Notes: generated by a model not told the origin, from the letters alone. Counted from the stretch's first letter, positions 32,751 to 41,504 are shown. The stretch: DNA of 64,000 bases from Anaerolineae bacterium (GCA_016926255.1 JAFGOY010000028.1:1-64000); one strand, 5' to 3'. Numbers and translations: made by a program.

Positions 32751-32857
32751 TATCCCCCTTCGAACGACCTTCGGTCGGCCAAGCGATGTTTTTGTCGTTC
32801 ACTTCCCCCCACCCCCTTCGCCGCTGCGCGGCACTTCCCCCTTTCAGGGGGCAGATA
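32751..32857. repeat. Composite palindromic repeat C, copy 2 (double, one part interrupted)
   Basis: First part: ATCCCCCTTCG with hairpin CGACC-TTC-GGTCG, then an unrelated ~19 bases before ACTTCCCCCC. Second part (32806-32857): ACCCCCTTC, hairpin GCCGC-TGC-GCGGC, then CACTTCCCCC-TTTCA-GGGGGCAGA. Confidence 0.75.
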
Positions 32858-32965
32858 CCGGGACAGGTGGGCATAAATCGTAAGTAACGGGTTAATTAGC
32901 GTGGACCACCAAACAGGCTCCAACAAACAGGCGTTAAGCAGCGCCAACCTCCTTAGCAGGGGAGA

Positions 32966-34558
32966 ATGATAGTGTCAAAAGTAAGGCAATTCTTTCGCGA
33001 TCTACCATTGGGCAGCAAGCTGGCCGGGTTATCGAACCTGCTCGTGCTGGCAGTAGTGCTGGCGCTGACCCTGTTCAGCATCCGACGGGAACGGGCTACC
33101 TTCCGGCAGGAACTGGAAGATCAGGCCACACTGATGCTCGAAACGCTGCCTCTCACGATCCGCGACCAGCTTTACCAGCTTGAGATCGACGAACTGGTAG
33201 ATGTCGCCAACGTGGTCGGCGATAACGAGATGGTGACGCTGCTCAAAATCTACGACTCCGAAGGGGCGCTGCTGGTCGATGCCCAACGGCCAGAGCCGGT
33301 ATTTGGGCAGGTGAGCGAACCATTGGGCGAATCGCTGATCGGACTCGACGCCGAGGAGATCGTGCTGAACTGGGAACCCGATCAACTCGTCGCGGGGCGG
33401 TCGATCAGGCTGGGCAACCAGGTGATCGGCGCGGTGGCGATTGGGCTGGCGACCGAGCCGCTCGATGCGAAAGTGCGCGGACTGACACGGCAGGCGGCAC
33501 TGATCGGCGCGGGGGCACTGATCGCCGGAATCGGGTTGATGATATTACTGGCGCGGGAAATCACCACGCCGTTGAGCGAACTGACCGAGATCGCCGGGGA
33601 GATGGCGGGCGGCGACCGCGAGAAACGCATTCAGCGCGAAGCGAACGACGAGATCGGGCAGCTGGGGAGCGCCTTCAACACGATGGCGGATTCGATCAAA
33701 CAGCGGGAGGACGATCTACGCAGGTTCGCCGCCGGGCTGGAACTAACCGTCGCCGAAAGAACCGGCGAACTGCAGGAGAAGGTCGAGGAGCTGGAGAAAA
33801 CCAACAAGGCACTCGACATCGCCCGGAAGCAGGCGGAAGAAGCGACCGAGATCAAAAGCCAGTTCCTGGCAACGATGTCACACGAACTGCGGACACCGCT
33901 CAACGCGGTGCTGGGTTTCAGCCAGCTTCTACTGGCGGGAACATCGGGCGACCTGAACGAGAAACAGACCGACAAAGTCCAGCGGATATTCAGGAACGGG
34001 CAAACGCTGCTGGAGATGATCAACGACCTCTTAGACCTGGCGAAGATCGAGGCGGGGCGGTTGGAACTGGTCGAGGAGCCTTTCACGGTACAGGACTGGC
34101 TGACCGGGATCAGCCTGCAATTCGACGGGCTGGCAAAAGAAAAGAATTTAGCGATCGCCTACAAGCTGGACGACCGCCTGCCGGGGAAGATCGTCGGGGA
34201 CGCAGTGCGCCTGAAACAGATCGTCGTCAACCTGCTCTCGAACGCGATCAAGTTTACCGACGAAGGGTCGGTGACGGTCGACGTGGCGCGGGCAGACTCG
34301 AAGCAGTGGACGATTGCGGTCAGCGACACGGGAATTGGAATCCCGGCGCACGCGCAGGAATACATCTTCGACGAGTTCCGGCAGGTGGATGGTACTTCGA
34401 AACGCAGATATGGGGGGACAGGGCTGGGGCTGGCAATTGTCAAGAACCTGGTGCTGACAATGGGGGGGACGGTACGCGTCAAGAGCACGGTCGGGGAGGG
34501 CAGCACGTTTACCGTCACACTACCGCTGGCAGAAGAAACCGACGACAAAGAAGGATAG
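32966..34558 (+). CDS. Membrane histidine kinase (HAMP-HisKA-HATPase)
   Basis: 530 residues. First helix at about 19-38, an extracytoplasmic region of ~130 residues, second helix at about 174-194, HAMP, a long coiled coil to about 300, HisKA with TMSHELRTPLNAVLGFS, HATPase with QIVVNLLSNAIKFTDEG, VSDTGIGIP, FDEFRQVDGTSKRR and GTGLGLAIVKNL. All motifs intact. It is 253 bases downstream of the PhnD-like lipoprotein, its probable input, and four bases upstream of the first of two receivers. AGGGGAG is better spaced for a GTG two codons inside, so the true start may be 32972. Confidence 0.92.
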   Translation: MIVSKVRQFFRDLPLGSKLAGLSNLLVLAVVLALTLFSIRRERATFRQELEDQATLMLETLPLTIRDQLYQLEIDELVDVANVVGDNEMVTLLKIYDSEGALLVDAQRPEPVFGQVSEPLGESLIGLDAEEIVLNWEPDQLVAGRSIRLGNQVIGAVAIGLATEPLDAKVRGLTRQAALIGAGALIAGIGLMILLAREITTPLSELTEIAGEMAGGDREKRIQREANDEIGQLGSAFNTMADSIKQREDDLRRFAAGLELTVAERTGELQEKVEELEKTNKALDIARKQAEEATEIKSQFLATMSHELRTPLNAVLGFSQLLLAGTSGDLNEKQTDKVQRIFRNGQTLLEMINDLLDLAKIEAGRLELVEEPFTVQDWLTGISLQFDGLAKEKNLAIAYKLDDRLPGKIVGDAVRLKQIVVNLLSNAIKFTDEGSVTVDVARADSKQWTIAVSDTGIGIPAHAQEYIFDEFRQVDGTSKRRYGGTGLGLAIVKNLVLTMGGTVRVKSTVGEGSTFTVTLPLAEETDDKEG

Positions 34559-34562
34559 GCTC

Positions 34563-34976
34563 ATGCCCGAACAAATATCCGACTGGAAAGTTCTGATCAT
34601 CGACGACGATACCGATAACCTGGGCGTCGCGTGCGAGTTCCTTGAATTCCTGGGGGCGACCGTGCGCACCGCGCGAGACGGCGAAGAAGGACTGGAGAGT
34701 CTCAAAGACTTCGAACCGACGGTCATCCTGCTGGATTTGTCGATGCCGGTGATGGACGGCTGGCAGATGATCAAGAAGCTGAAGGAAGATGAAAAACAGG
34801 CCGCGATCCCGGTGATCGCATTGACCGCCCACGCAATGTCACACGACCGCGAACGGGTGATCGAAGCCGGATTCGACGGGCATATCATCAAGCCCTTCTT
34901 ACTTTCATCGCTGGTCGACGATATCAAGCGCTACCTGACCAACAAAGGGCAGGCTGACGCGAAAAAAAAGTCATAA
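34563..34976 (+). CDS. Stand-alone receiver (DivK-like)
   Basis: 137 residues; acidic residues IIDDD, phospho-Asp in LLDLSMPVMDGW, switch Thr in ALTAHAMSHD, Lys in HIIKPF. The ALTAHAMS stretch is typical of DivK-like single-domain receivers and of hybrid-kinase receivers, and also occurs in the receiver at 57299. It starts four bases after the kinase stop, so it is co-translated and is the first candidate phosphate acceptor. A short Lys-rich tail ends the protein. Confidence 0.92.
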   Translation: MPEQISDWKVLIIDDDTDNLGVACEFLEFLGATVRTARDGEEGLESLKDFEPTVILLDLSMPVMDGWQMIKKLKEDEKQAAIPVIALTAHAMSHDRERVIEAGFDGHIIKPFLLSSLVDDIKRYLTNKGQADAKKKS

Positions 34977-35024
34977 ACGACGCCGCGCCGACCGGCGGCG
35001 ACAATCAATCATGGATGGCCGACA

Positions 35025-35408
35025 ATGGAAAATGCATGGCGGGTACTGGTCGTCGAAGATAACGACGACAATTTCAAGGTATTCAAAGAAGCTCTTGAAT
35101 ACCACAACCCGGCGGTCGAGGTGCGCTGGGTGGTGAGCGGCGAAGACGGCGACATCGTGCTGGCCGATTTCATCCCTGATCTCGTGATCCTTGACCTGGA
35201 ACTACCGGGGAAAGACGGCTGGCAAATCCTCGGCGAACTGCGCGAGAATCCCGCACTGGCCGGGGTGCCGGTGATCGCCACGACCGCCTATCACTCAGTC
35301 AACGTGGCGGCTAAGGCGCGAGAAGTGGGCTTCGACGGGTACTTCCCCAAACCGATCGACGTGTTCAGCTTTGGCGCGGAGATCGAGGCGATCATGCAAG
35401 GCGGGTAA
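35025..35408 (+). CDS. Stand-alone receiver (FPKPI type)
   Basis: 127 residues; VVEDND, LVILDLELPGKDGW, ATTAYHSVNV, GYFPKPIDVFSF. Third signalling gene after the PhnD-like lipoprotein. Its switch region (TAYxxxNV...YFPKPI) groups with the receiver at 24379 rather than with its neighbour at 34563, so the operon carries one receiver of each kind, perhaps competing for phosphate from one kinase. Confidence 0.92.
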   Translation: MENAWRVLVVEDNDDNFKVFKEALEYHNPAVEVRWVVSGEDGDIVLADFIPDLVILDLELPGKDGWQILGELRENPALAGVPVIATTAYHSVNVAAKAREVGFDGYFPKPIDVFSFGAEIEAIMQGG

Positions 35409-35452
35409 CTGCAATTAAACGTGTGGAGTTCTGCCTCACACCCCGGCAGAGT

Positions 35453-35499
35453 GCAACCATCTTCGGTTGCTCAGGAGTTTGGGCTGTGCCCAAACATCC
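35453..35499. repeat. Covarying double-hairpin repeat, copy 3
   Basis: GCAACC-ATCTTC-GGTTGC, TCAGGA, GTTTGGGC-TGT-GCCCAAAC-ATCC. Stem bases differ from copy 2 but every pair is kept. Confidence 0.75.
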
Positions 35500-35525
35500 A
35501 CTGCGCCGCCCCTGCACCGCTACTT

Positions 35526-35558
35526 TTTTATCGGCTGGCAAAGTCAGCCGATAAAATT
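35526..35558. repeat. Inverted repeat upstream of the MerR gene
   Basis: TTTTATCGGCTG-GCAAAGT-CAGCCGATAAAA, 12 perfect pairs. Neither side has a T-run outside the stem, so it is not a clear terminator; it may be an operator or another small palindrome. Confidence 0.5.
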
Positions 35559-35563
35559 TGCCC

Positions 35564-35594
35564 TTGACTCTCACGTAACGTGATACCGTACAAT
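35564..35594 (+). promoter_or_regulatory. MerR-type promoter with 19-base spacer and operator palindrome
   Basis: TTGACT (35564-35569) and TACAAT (35589-35594) are separated by 19 bases, the elongated spacing that MerR-family activators correct. The spacer contains the perfect palindrome TCACGT-A-ACGTGA (35571-35583). It drives the TipA-like gene starting at 35617, so the regulator probably controls itself. Confidence 0.82.
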
Positions 35595-35616
35595 CTGCTG
35601 GTAAGGAGTGATTGTC

Positions 35617-36369
35617 ATGGCATACACGGTCAAACAGCTTGCCGATCTCGCGGGGATCAGCGTGCGGACACTGCACTACTACGACGAAATCGACCTGCTG
35701 CCACCGTCGACGGTGGAGGGCAGCGGGTATCGATACTACGACGCGGGTGCGGTGCTCCGCTTGCAGCAAATCCTGTTCTACAAAGAACTGGGGTTGAGCC
35801 TCAAAGAGATCAAAGGGCTGCTGGATGCGCCCGATTTCGATGTGCTGACTGCACTCGAAATGCACAAGAAACGGATCGAGCAAAAGGCGGGACGCATCCG
35901 GGGACTCCTTCAAACAGTCGAAAATACCATCCAGCATTTGAAAGGTACACAGCCAATGAGCGACTCAGATTTGTTCAAGGGCTTCGACGAGGCCCAGCAG
36001 GAAGAATGGGAAAAGGAAGTGGTGGAGCGATGGGGAGCCGACAACCCCGCCACCATCCAATCGAAGCAGAGGTGGGGAAGTATGAGCGATGCACAGAAAG
36101 CCGAGATTCTATCAGAGGGGCAGGCGATCACGCTGGGACTGGCCGAACTCATCGACCGCGATCCCGACGACCCCGACGTGCAGGCACTCGTCGCACGGCA
36201 GCACAAGTGGATCGGCAATTTCTACGACTGCAGCCTGGAAATGCTCGAAGGGCTGGGGCTGATGTACACCACCGATCCGCGCTTCGCCGAGAACTACAGC
36301 CGCCATCACCCCGACCTGCCCCAGTTCTTCTACGAGGCGATCAAGGTTTACGTGAAGGCGAACGGGTAA
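35617..36369 (+). CDS. MerR-family regulator with TipAS antibiotic-recognition domain
   Basis: 250 residues. N-terminal MerR winged helix (YTVKQLADLAGISVRTLHYY, residues 3-22), recognition and wing region GYRYYDAGAVLRLQQI, then a dimer coiled coil to about residue 105. The C-terminal TipAS-like domain contains FDEAQQEEWEKEVVERWG, ARQHKWIGNFYDCSLEMLEGLGLMY and FYEAIKVYV. TipA-type proteins bind thiopeptide or other peptide drugs and activate multidrug genes, including themselves. The ATG is eight bases after TAAGGAG. The MerR-type promoter just upstream supports autoregulation. No efflux gene adjoins. Confidence 0.92.
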   Translation: MAYTVKQLADLAGISVRTLHYYDEIDLLPPSTVEGSGYRYYDAGAVLRLQQILFYKELGLSLKEIKGLLDAPDFDVLTALEMHKKRIEQKAGRIRGLLQTVENTIQHLKGTQPMSDSDLFKGFDEAQQEEWEKEVVERWGADNPATIQSKQRWGSMSDAQKAEILSEGQAITLGLAELIDRDPDDPDVQALVARQHKWIGNFYDCSLEMLEGLGLMYTTDPRFAENYSRHHPDLPQFFYEAIKVYVKANG

Positions 36370-36392
36370 AGCCCTCCTGCATCTCAAATTAC

Positions 36393-36428
36393 ATCAGCGG
36401 TTGGCGCTGCCAACCGCTGATGTTGTGA
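36393..36428. terminator. Bidirectional hairpin between convergent genes
   Basis: ATCAGCGGTTGGC-GCT-GCCAACCGCTGAT, 13 perfect pairs, between the TipA-like gene and the minus-strand lipoprotein gene. The T-tracts are weak on both sides. Confidence 0.6.
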
Positions 36429-36449
36429 TCTCACTAAGGGGGACGCTGG

Positions 36450-37481
36450 TCAGGGATTGTAGTAGTAGTAGAACTCCATCTGCGAGATTACATTGTTCAT
36501 CATCTGCTCAGGGTTGGATGTATCGAACAGCGCATTACCGGGTACGGAACTATAGGAGAGCAGTTCACCCGTTATTTCATCAGTTACCATTATCTGTACA
36601 TTATCAATGGGAGGGTAAGCACAATCCAGTTCCATTAAAATATTCATAGTCGCAGCAATAAGTTCGCTATCAAAAAGTTCACGGTACTCACGAAACGATA
36701 CCAGATAGGCTTCTATCTGCACCTGGTCATCGTTAAGAACCAGGTAGAAGGCAGTGTTATGCACTTCGGACATATCCCCAAAATGCCATTCGATTGATTC
36801 ACGAAGCTCAGGCCACGTGCAGGCATCTTCCGGCGGCGATACAAAACCCTGGGATGGCGGTATGTTGGCGCGCATATAATCCGTTTCAGTGTTGGCATCC
36901 AACAGATCGAAATAATCACTCGCTGAAGGATTGGAACCCAGGGGAAGCGTATCAACAGCGAAGTGCGTGCTATACCAGCTATTGTAGGCGGGATCGACAA
37001 CCAGGGGATTCAGATGGGTGAATACTTCCTCGACACAGGGACATTCCTTCACGAGCTCATCCGACAGCCGCGCGGATTCATGCGCCGCGACCCCGGCATT
37101 CTCGAACAATTTGTCCTGTTCTGTCCATTCAGGGAAGAGTTCGGGCGAAACAACCCAATATCGAAGAATGACTCTATCCTGAAATGCATACCAGCTTACA
37201 GCTGACTCGTAATCAGACAGAAACTCACGCGCCTGAAGCAGCGCTGTCAGTTCATCGCAGGCAGGGGTTGGGGTCAGGGTGGGTTCCGGTGTATCGGTGG
37301 GGGTCGGGGTGTCGGTCGGGGTGCTGGTAGGCTCCGGCGTGGGGGTGAGCGTCGATGTGGCGGTGGGACGCGGCGTTTCAGTGGGAGTAGGGGGCAGCAA
37401 GCCTTGCAAAGTTCCGCACGCACCTGAGTACAGAGCAATCAGCAGGACTGCACAGGAAATAAATCTCACTCGTTTTTTCAT
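36450..37481 (-). CDS. Lipoprotein of unknown function with TP-rich linker
   Basis: 343 residues. The signal peptide ends YSGAC (lipobox Cys22) and is followed by about 50 residues of alternating Thr/Pro (PTPTETPRPTATST...), a wall-crossing or extracellular spacer. The globular part (about 75-343) matches no family I know. It has several Cys (CDELTAL, ECPCVEE, CTWPE, DCAYPP) that may form disulfides, and ends with a run of Tyr (FYYYYNP). The gene is on its own between a TipA-like regulator (convergent) and a repeat-filled gap. Confidence 0.75.
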   Translation of the reverse strand: MKKRVRFISCAVLLIALYSGACGTLQGLLPPTPTETPRPTATSTLTPTPEPTSTPTDTPTPTDTPEPTLTPTPACDELTALLQAREFLSDYESAVSWYAFQDRVILRYWVVSPELFPEWTEQDKLFENAGVAAHESARLSDELVKECPCVEEVFTHLNPLVVDPAYNSWYSTHFAVDTLPLGSNPSASDYFDLLDANTETDYMRANIPPSQGFVSPPEDACTWPELRESIEWHFGDMSEVHNTAFYLVLNDDQVQIEAYLVSFREYRELFDSELIAATMNILMELDCAYPPIDNVQIMVTDEITGELLSYSSVPGNALFDTSNPEQMMNNVISQMEFYYYYNP

Positions 37482-37638
37482 TGTCGGCCCCTATATAGGT
37501 GAAAAAACAATATCAACCAATGGTGCAACAAAAGACAGCAGTAATGGGGCAAGCTCCCAGCCTGCAGGCAATATTATAATGTTGTTTCTGACACAGGGAA
37601 AGGAGGTCGCAGCACGCTGCGCCCGTTGATTATTGGGA

Positions 37639-37661
37639 GTTTTGGCTGTGCCAAAACATCC
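37639..37661. repeat. Covarying hairpin repeat, copy 4
   Basis: GTTTTGGC-TGT-GCCAAAAC-ATCC, eight pairs. Same loop and tail as copy 3 with a changed stem. Confidence 0.7.
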
Positions 37662-37713
37662 ATTCCCCTCTGGCCTACGGCCCATCTCCCCCAAACCTGA
37701 GGGCGGCCCGTAC
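37662..37713. repeat. Composite palindromic repeat with inner GGCC hairpin
   Basis: CATTCCCCTCT - GGCC-TAC-GGCC - CATCTCCCCCAAACCTGAGGGCGGC. Joined directly to covarying hairpin copy 4. Confidence 0.55.
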
Positions 37714-37869
37714 AATACCTTCGCCAAAACCGTCCGATGCTTTCGGGCGGGGACAAGCCCCGTCCCTACCGCCAATACCTCAGTCAAATAACCTTTCGGA
37801 ACAGCGGCAGCCAGAGAGAAAATATGTTATGTGAAGTCTGCCAGAGATTGACGGCAATCGTGTTTCGGG

Positions 37870-38898
37870 TTATTGCCAGGCATCGAAGTAGGCATAGATA
37901 TTGTCCGGGTTGGCCCCCGGCCCGAACTCGCACTGAGCGATCAGGCCACCGGAGTGGAACAGGGATCCACGCATCTGGCGAACGTAAGCGGGAACGTCGG
38001 CGGGATCGGCATTGGGCAGAATGTGAAGGCGATCCAGCTCGCCCCAGAAGGTGATCCGTCCCCTGAACGGGGCAAGATTATCCAACCCCATCGTGAAGAC
38101 CTGGCTGTTGAGCGCATCAAGGCCCAGGTCGATCAGATCGGGGAGGATGGCGAGGATATTGCCATCGGAGTGCATGAAGGCATACTTGCCATGCCGGTGG
38201 GCAACGTCGATATAGTCTTTGTAGAGCGGTTTGAACAGGCTCCGCCACAGGGCCGGGTTGACCAGCATACCGCGCTCCGATCCCCAGTCGTCCATGAACC
38301 AGATCGCATCGACGGCGGTCATCGCCCAGGCTTCGAGCAGGTCGACGTAAAAGCGGTGGATTCTGGCAAGCAGGGAGAGCATCTCCGGGGGCGGTGCAGC
38401 AAGATCGACCAGCAGATTGAGCGATCCACGCAGGTTTTGCAGCCGCTCAAACGGGCGGGGGAGCGCACCAGGGGTCAGACCAGCGATGACAAAGCGGTCA
38501 GTGGAACGGCAGAATGCATCGACCTGATCGACATCGACTGAGAGGTACGAATCGGGAATATTCACCATACCGACTGCCGACCAATCAGGGAGCAGTGGGG
38601 AACGGACATCACCCATCAGGCCAGGTTCGATGTTGACGAAGATGCTGCCCCATTCGTCGGTAAAGGTGCCAGACCGGTAGACCGCGCCGCCGTCGGCATA
38701 GGAGTCGAGGACGGCGGGAGGGACGGATCGATACAGCGGGGGGCAGAAAACCAGGTCATCGGGGAAAGCGGATTGAAGGCGCGAGACTTCCGCCGGGTGG
38801 TTGATCCGCGCCCAGGGGGTGAGCCACAACTGGCGCGGCACACGCGACGGCGAAGCAAAGGTCAGGGTTTCGATCACCAGTTCCCTGGGTGAGCTCAC
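37870..38898 (-). CDS. URO-D-like (uroporphyrinogen decarboxylase/MtaA superfamily) protein
   Basis: 342 residues from a GTG eight bases after GGAAGGA; this gives the usual family start (SSPRELVIETLTF). Conserved features: WFMDDWGSERGMLVNPALWRS, the FKPLYKDYIDVAHRHGK segment and the barrel end HSDGNILAILPDLIDLGLDALN. The superfamily includes heme-synthesis HemE and corrinoid-dependent methyltransferases such as MtaA. Several HemE signature residues are not evident, and no heme or corrinoid gene is nearby, so a methyltransferase-like or unknown role is more likely. Divergent from the kinase at 39033. Confidence 0.8.
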   Translation of the reverse strand: MSSPRELVIETLTFASPSRVPRQLWLTPWARINHPAEVSRLQSAFPDDLVFCPPLYRSVPPAVLDSYADGGAVYRSGTFTDEWGSIFVNIEPGLMGDVRSPLLPDWSAVGMVNIPDSYLSVDVDQVDAFCRSTDRFVIAGLTPGALPRPFERLQNLRGSLNLLVDLAAPPPEMLSLLARIHRFYVDLLEAWAMTAVDAIWFMDDWGSERGMLVNPALWRSLFKPLYKDYIDVAHRHGKYAFMHSDGNILAILPDLIDLGLDALNSQVFTMGLDNLAPFRGRITFWGELDRLHILPNADPADVPAYVRQMRGSLFHSGGLIAQCEFGPGANPDNIYAYFDAWQ

Positions 38899-39032
38899 AG
38901 GGGGAATCCTTCCAACAGAGCGATAAAGCCTCACACAGATCGTCGAGAAATTGTATAATGATTACGTCGGTAAACAAAACCCCGGCGAGACGCCGGGAAT
39001 CACGCACTGAAAACCCGACTAGAGAGACGGCG

Positions 39033-41453
39033 ATGAAAACCAGGGATCGCGTCAAACTGTATGGATCAATTCTCACGTTTGCCGCGGCCTGTCTTCTGTT
39101 CGCCCCAAATCCACAGATAACAGATGCACCGCCGCTCGATCTCATCGGCCCTGATTCGATCATCTGGGCCTGCGCGATCGTCGTACTGTTTCAAGTGGCG
39201 ATCATCGCGCTGATGATTCTCAACCATACGCGCCGCAAAAATATCCAAAAGGAGCTTTCCGCCAGCGTCGAACGCTACCAGTCGCTGTTCGATCACTCGC
39301 CGGAGGGGATCGGGCTTATTTCGCTGGACGGTAAATTTCTGGACTGCAACAGAGCAATGGAAGACCTGATCCGGCTGCCGAAAGCCAAGATCGTCGGGCG
39401 GCATTTCACCGGACTGGATATCCTGCCGAGCAAATCCATCTACCAGTTCCTGCGGTTGTATAAACGGCTGGAAAATGCGGAAGGCACCAATAACCTGGAA
39501 TTGTATATCATCGACCGCGAGGGGCAGGTACGGTGGATCGAAGTGTTTGCCAGCCTGCTCAGGAAGAAGAACGTACCCCAAGCGGTGCAGGTGATCGTCC
39601 GCGACATCACCGAGCGAAAATGGGCCGAACACGCATCAAGCGAGGAGAAAGCCTTCGCGGAGGCCCTGCGCGATACGGCAGCGATGCTGAACAGCACCCT
39701 CGACCTGGACAAAGTCCTGAGCCGGGTGCTGGCGAACGTGTGGCGGGTGGTGTATCACGACGCGGCAAACATCATGCTGGTCGAGAACGGCATCGCCAGG
39801 GTGGTGGGGCACCGGGGTTATATGGAACGCGGGCTTGAAGCGGACGTGATGGCGGTTCGATACGAGGTCGCAAAGACTACCAACCTGCAGCATATGACAC
39901 AGACCAAAGACTGCCTCCTGATCAGCAACGTGCGGGAATACCCCGGCTGGATACTGGCCCCACATACCGAGTGGATACGGTCGAATCTCGGCGTACCGAT
40001 CATCAGCACGACGGGAGAGGTGATCGGGTTCATCAACCTGGACAGCGAAATGGAAGGCTTCTTCACCCCCGAACACGCCGAACGACTCCAGGGATTCGCA
40101 ACCCAGGCCGCGGTCGCGATCCGGAATGCACAGCTTTACGAGGCGGAGCAAAACCGGCGGCAGATCGCGGAGACACTCCAACAGGCAACCGCCGTGTTGA
40201 ATACTTCGCTGGAACTGGAAGAAGTCCTGAACCTGATCCTGGAACAACTGAGCAGCGTGATCGACTACGACAGTGCGGCGATACAGCGGCTCGATGCAGG
40301 CAACAACACGCTGGTGATCCATGCCTGCCAGTATTTCGATCACCCGGATAAGGTAGTCGGGCTGAGGTTCCCAATCGAGCCGAAGTTCCCGAACATGCGT
40401 GTGGTCAGGGAGAGAAAGCCACTGGCCATCGACGACGTGACGGTCGACTACCCGCATTTTCAGGTCGAAGCCAACTCCTTCGAATCGGGTCATATCCGCT
40501 CGTGGCTGGGGGTTCCACTGATTGCCAGGGACAAGACGATCGGGATCATCACGCTCGACCGGAAAACCATTCACCCGTTCACGGAAGAAGAAACCGGCAT
40601 CGTGACGGCCTTCGCAAACCAAGCAGCGGTCGCCATCGAAAATGCGGCGTTATATGACAGCCTGGAGGGTCAAAATGCGCTGCTGGAGGAGCGGGTCAGA
40701 GAGCGGACGATCCAGTTAGAGGAAGCCAACAGACACCTGCGGAGGCTCAGCGAGTTGAAGGACGAATTCGTCGCCAACGTTTCACACGAGCTGCGCACCC
40801 CGATAGCCAATATCAAGCTGTACCATCACCTGCTGGGCTCGAAGCCGGAGAGCAGCGAAAAGTACCTCGCCACCTTGCAGCGCGAGACGAACCGGCTGGA
40901 AAAGATCGTCGAAGATATCCTCCACATCTCGCGCATCGACCAGGGTGAACTCAACCTGATGGCAACGTCGGTCGACCTGAACTCGATAGCCGAGTCATAC
41001 GTCACCGACCGGCAGGCACTGGCCAAAAATCGCCTCCTGACGCTCAACCTGGAAACCAATCAGAATATCCCACTGGTGCTGGCCGATCAGGGGATGCTGG
41101 GGCAGGTATTCAGCATCATCCTGACGAACGCGATCAACTACACGCCAGAAGAGGGACAAATCGATGTACGGGTAATTGACGATGTGCGCGACGGCCAGCC
41201 GTGGGCAGGGTTCAGTATCAGCGACAGCGGGCCGGGCATTCCAGAAGACGAACGGGACAGGCTGTTCGAACGCTTCTTCAGGGGACTACATGCGCAGGAT
41301 TCGGGCGTACCGGGAACCGGGCTTGGATTGTCCATCGCCAAGGAGATCATCGACCGACACGAGGGGCAGATCGAGGTGACGTACCAGGGGATCAACGGGA
41401 CGGGGGTCACCTTCACAGTATGGATACCTGCCTGTGACGAAGAAAGTGGGTAA
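39033..41453 (+). CDS. Multi-sensor histidine kinase (2 TM-PAS-GAF-GAF-HisKA-HATPase)
   Basis: 806 residues. Two helices at about 9-24 and 44-64 with a short outside loop, then PAS (YQSLFDHSPEGIGLISLDGKF...) with PAC tail, GAF 1 (around TLDLDKVLSRVLANVWRVV), GAF 2 (around LELEEVLNLILEQLSSVIDYDSAAI), HisKA with VSHELRTPIANIKLYH, and HATPase with VFSIILTNAINYTPEEG, ISDSGPGIP and GTGLGLSIAKEI. GAF/PAS content implies intracellular ligands or redox/light cues. The start was chosen at MKTRDRV because longer versions overlap the divergent gene. No partner regulator adjoins; the nearest is at 44879. Confidence 0.9.
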   Translation: MKTRDRVKLYGSILTFAAACLLFAPNPQITDAPPLDLIGPDSIIWACAIVVLFQVAIIALMILNHTRRKNIQKELSASVERYQSLFDHSPEGIGLISLDGKFLDCNRAMEDLIRLPKAKIVGRHFTGLDILPSKSIYQFLRLYKRLENAEGTNNLELYIIDREGQVRWIEVFASLLRKKNVPQAVQVIVRDITERKWAEHASSEEKAFAEALRDTAAMLNSTLDLDKVLSRVLANVWRVVYHDAANIMLVENGIARVVGHRGYMERGLEADVMAVRYEVAKTTNLQHMTQTKDCLLISNVREYPGWILAPHTEWIRSNLGVPIISTTGEVIGFINLDSEMEGFFTPEHAERLQGFATQAAVAIRNAQLYEAEQNRRQIAETLQQATAVLNTSLELEEVLNLILEQLSSVIDYDSAAIQRLDAGNNTLVIHACQYFDHPDKVVGLRFPIEPKFPNMRVVRERKPLAIDDVTVDYPHFQVEANSFESGHIRSWLGVPLIARDKTIGIITLDRKTIHPFTEEETGIVTAFANQAAVAIENAALYDSLEGQNALLEERVRERTIQLEEANRHLRRLSELKDEFVANVSHELRTPIANIKLYHHLLGSKPESSEKYLATLQRETNRLEKIVEDILHISRIDQGELNLMATSVDLNSIAESYVTDRQALAKNRLLTLNLETNQNIPLVLADQGMLGQVFSIILTNAINYTPEEGQIDVRVIDDVRDGQPWAGFSISDSGPGIPEDERDRLFERFFRGLHAQDSGVPGTGLGLSIAKEIIDRHEGQIEVTYQGINGTGVTFTVWIPACDEESG

Positions 41454-41504
41454 TATTACAACGAATACGCGCACCGCCCCCAAAGAGACTGAGTTTGTAT
41501 TATT

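Larger units (their letters stand above)
37482..37869. other. Repeat-filled intergenic region
   Basis: Contains the covarying hairpin copy 4 (37639), a composite palindrome with inner GGCC-TAC-GGCC hairpin (37662-37713), and GGCGGGGACAAGCCCCGTCCCTACC near 37747 (halves GGGGAC and GTCCC). Small frames here are translations of repeats. Confidence 0.6.

Noticed and set aside
35526..35558. Intrinsic terminator before the MerR gene
   Set aside because: The T and A runs are inside the stem, and neither strand has a T-tract after it.
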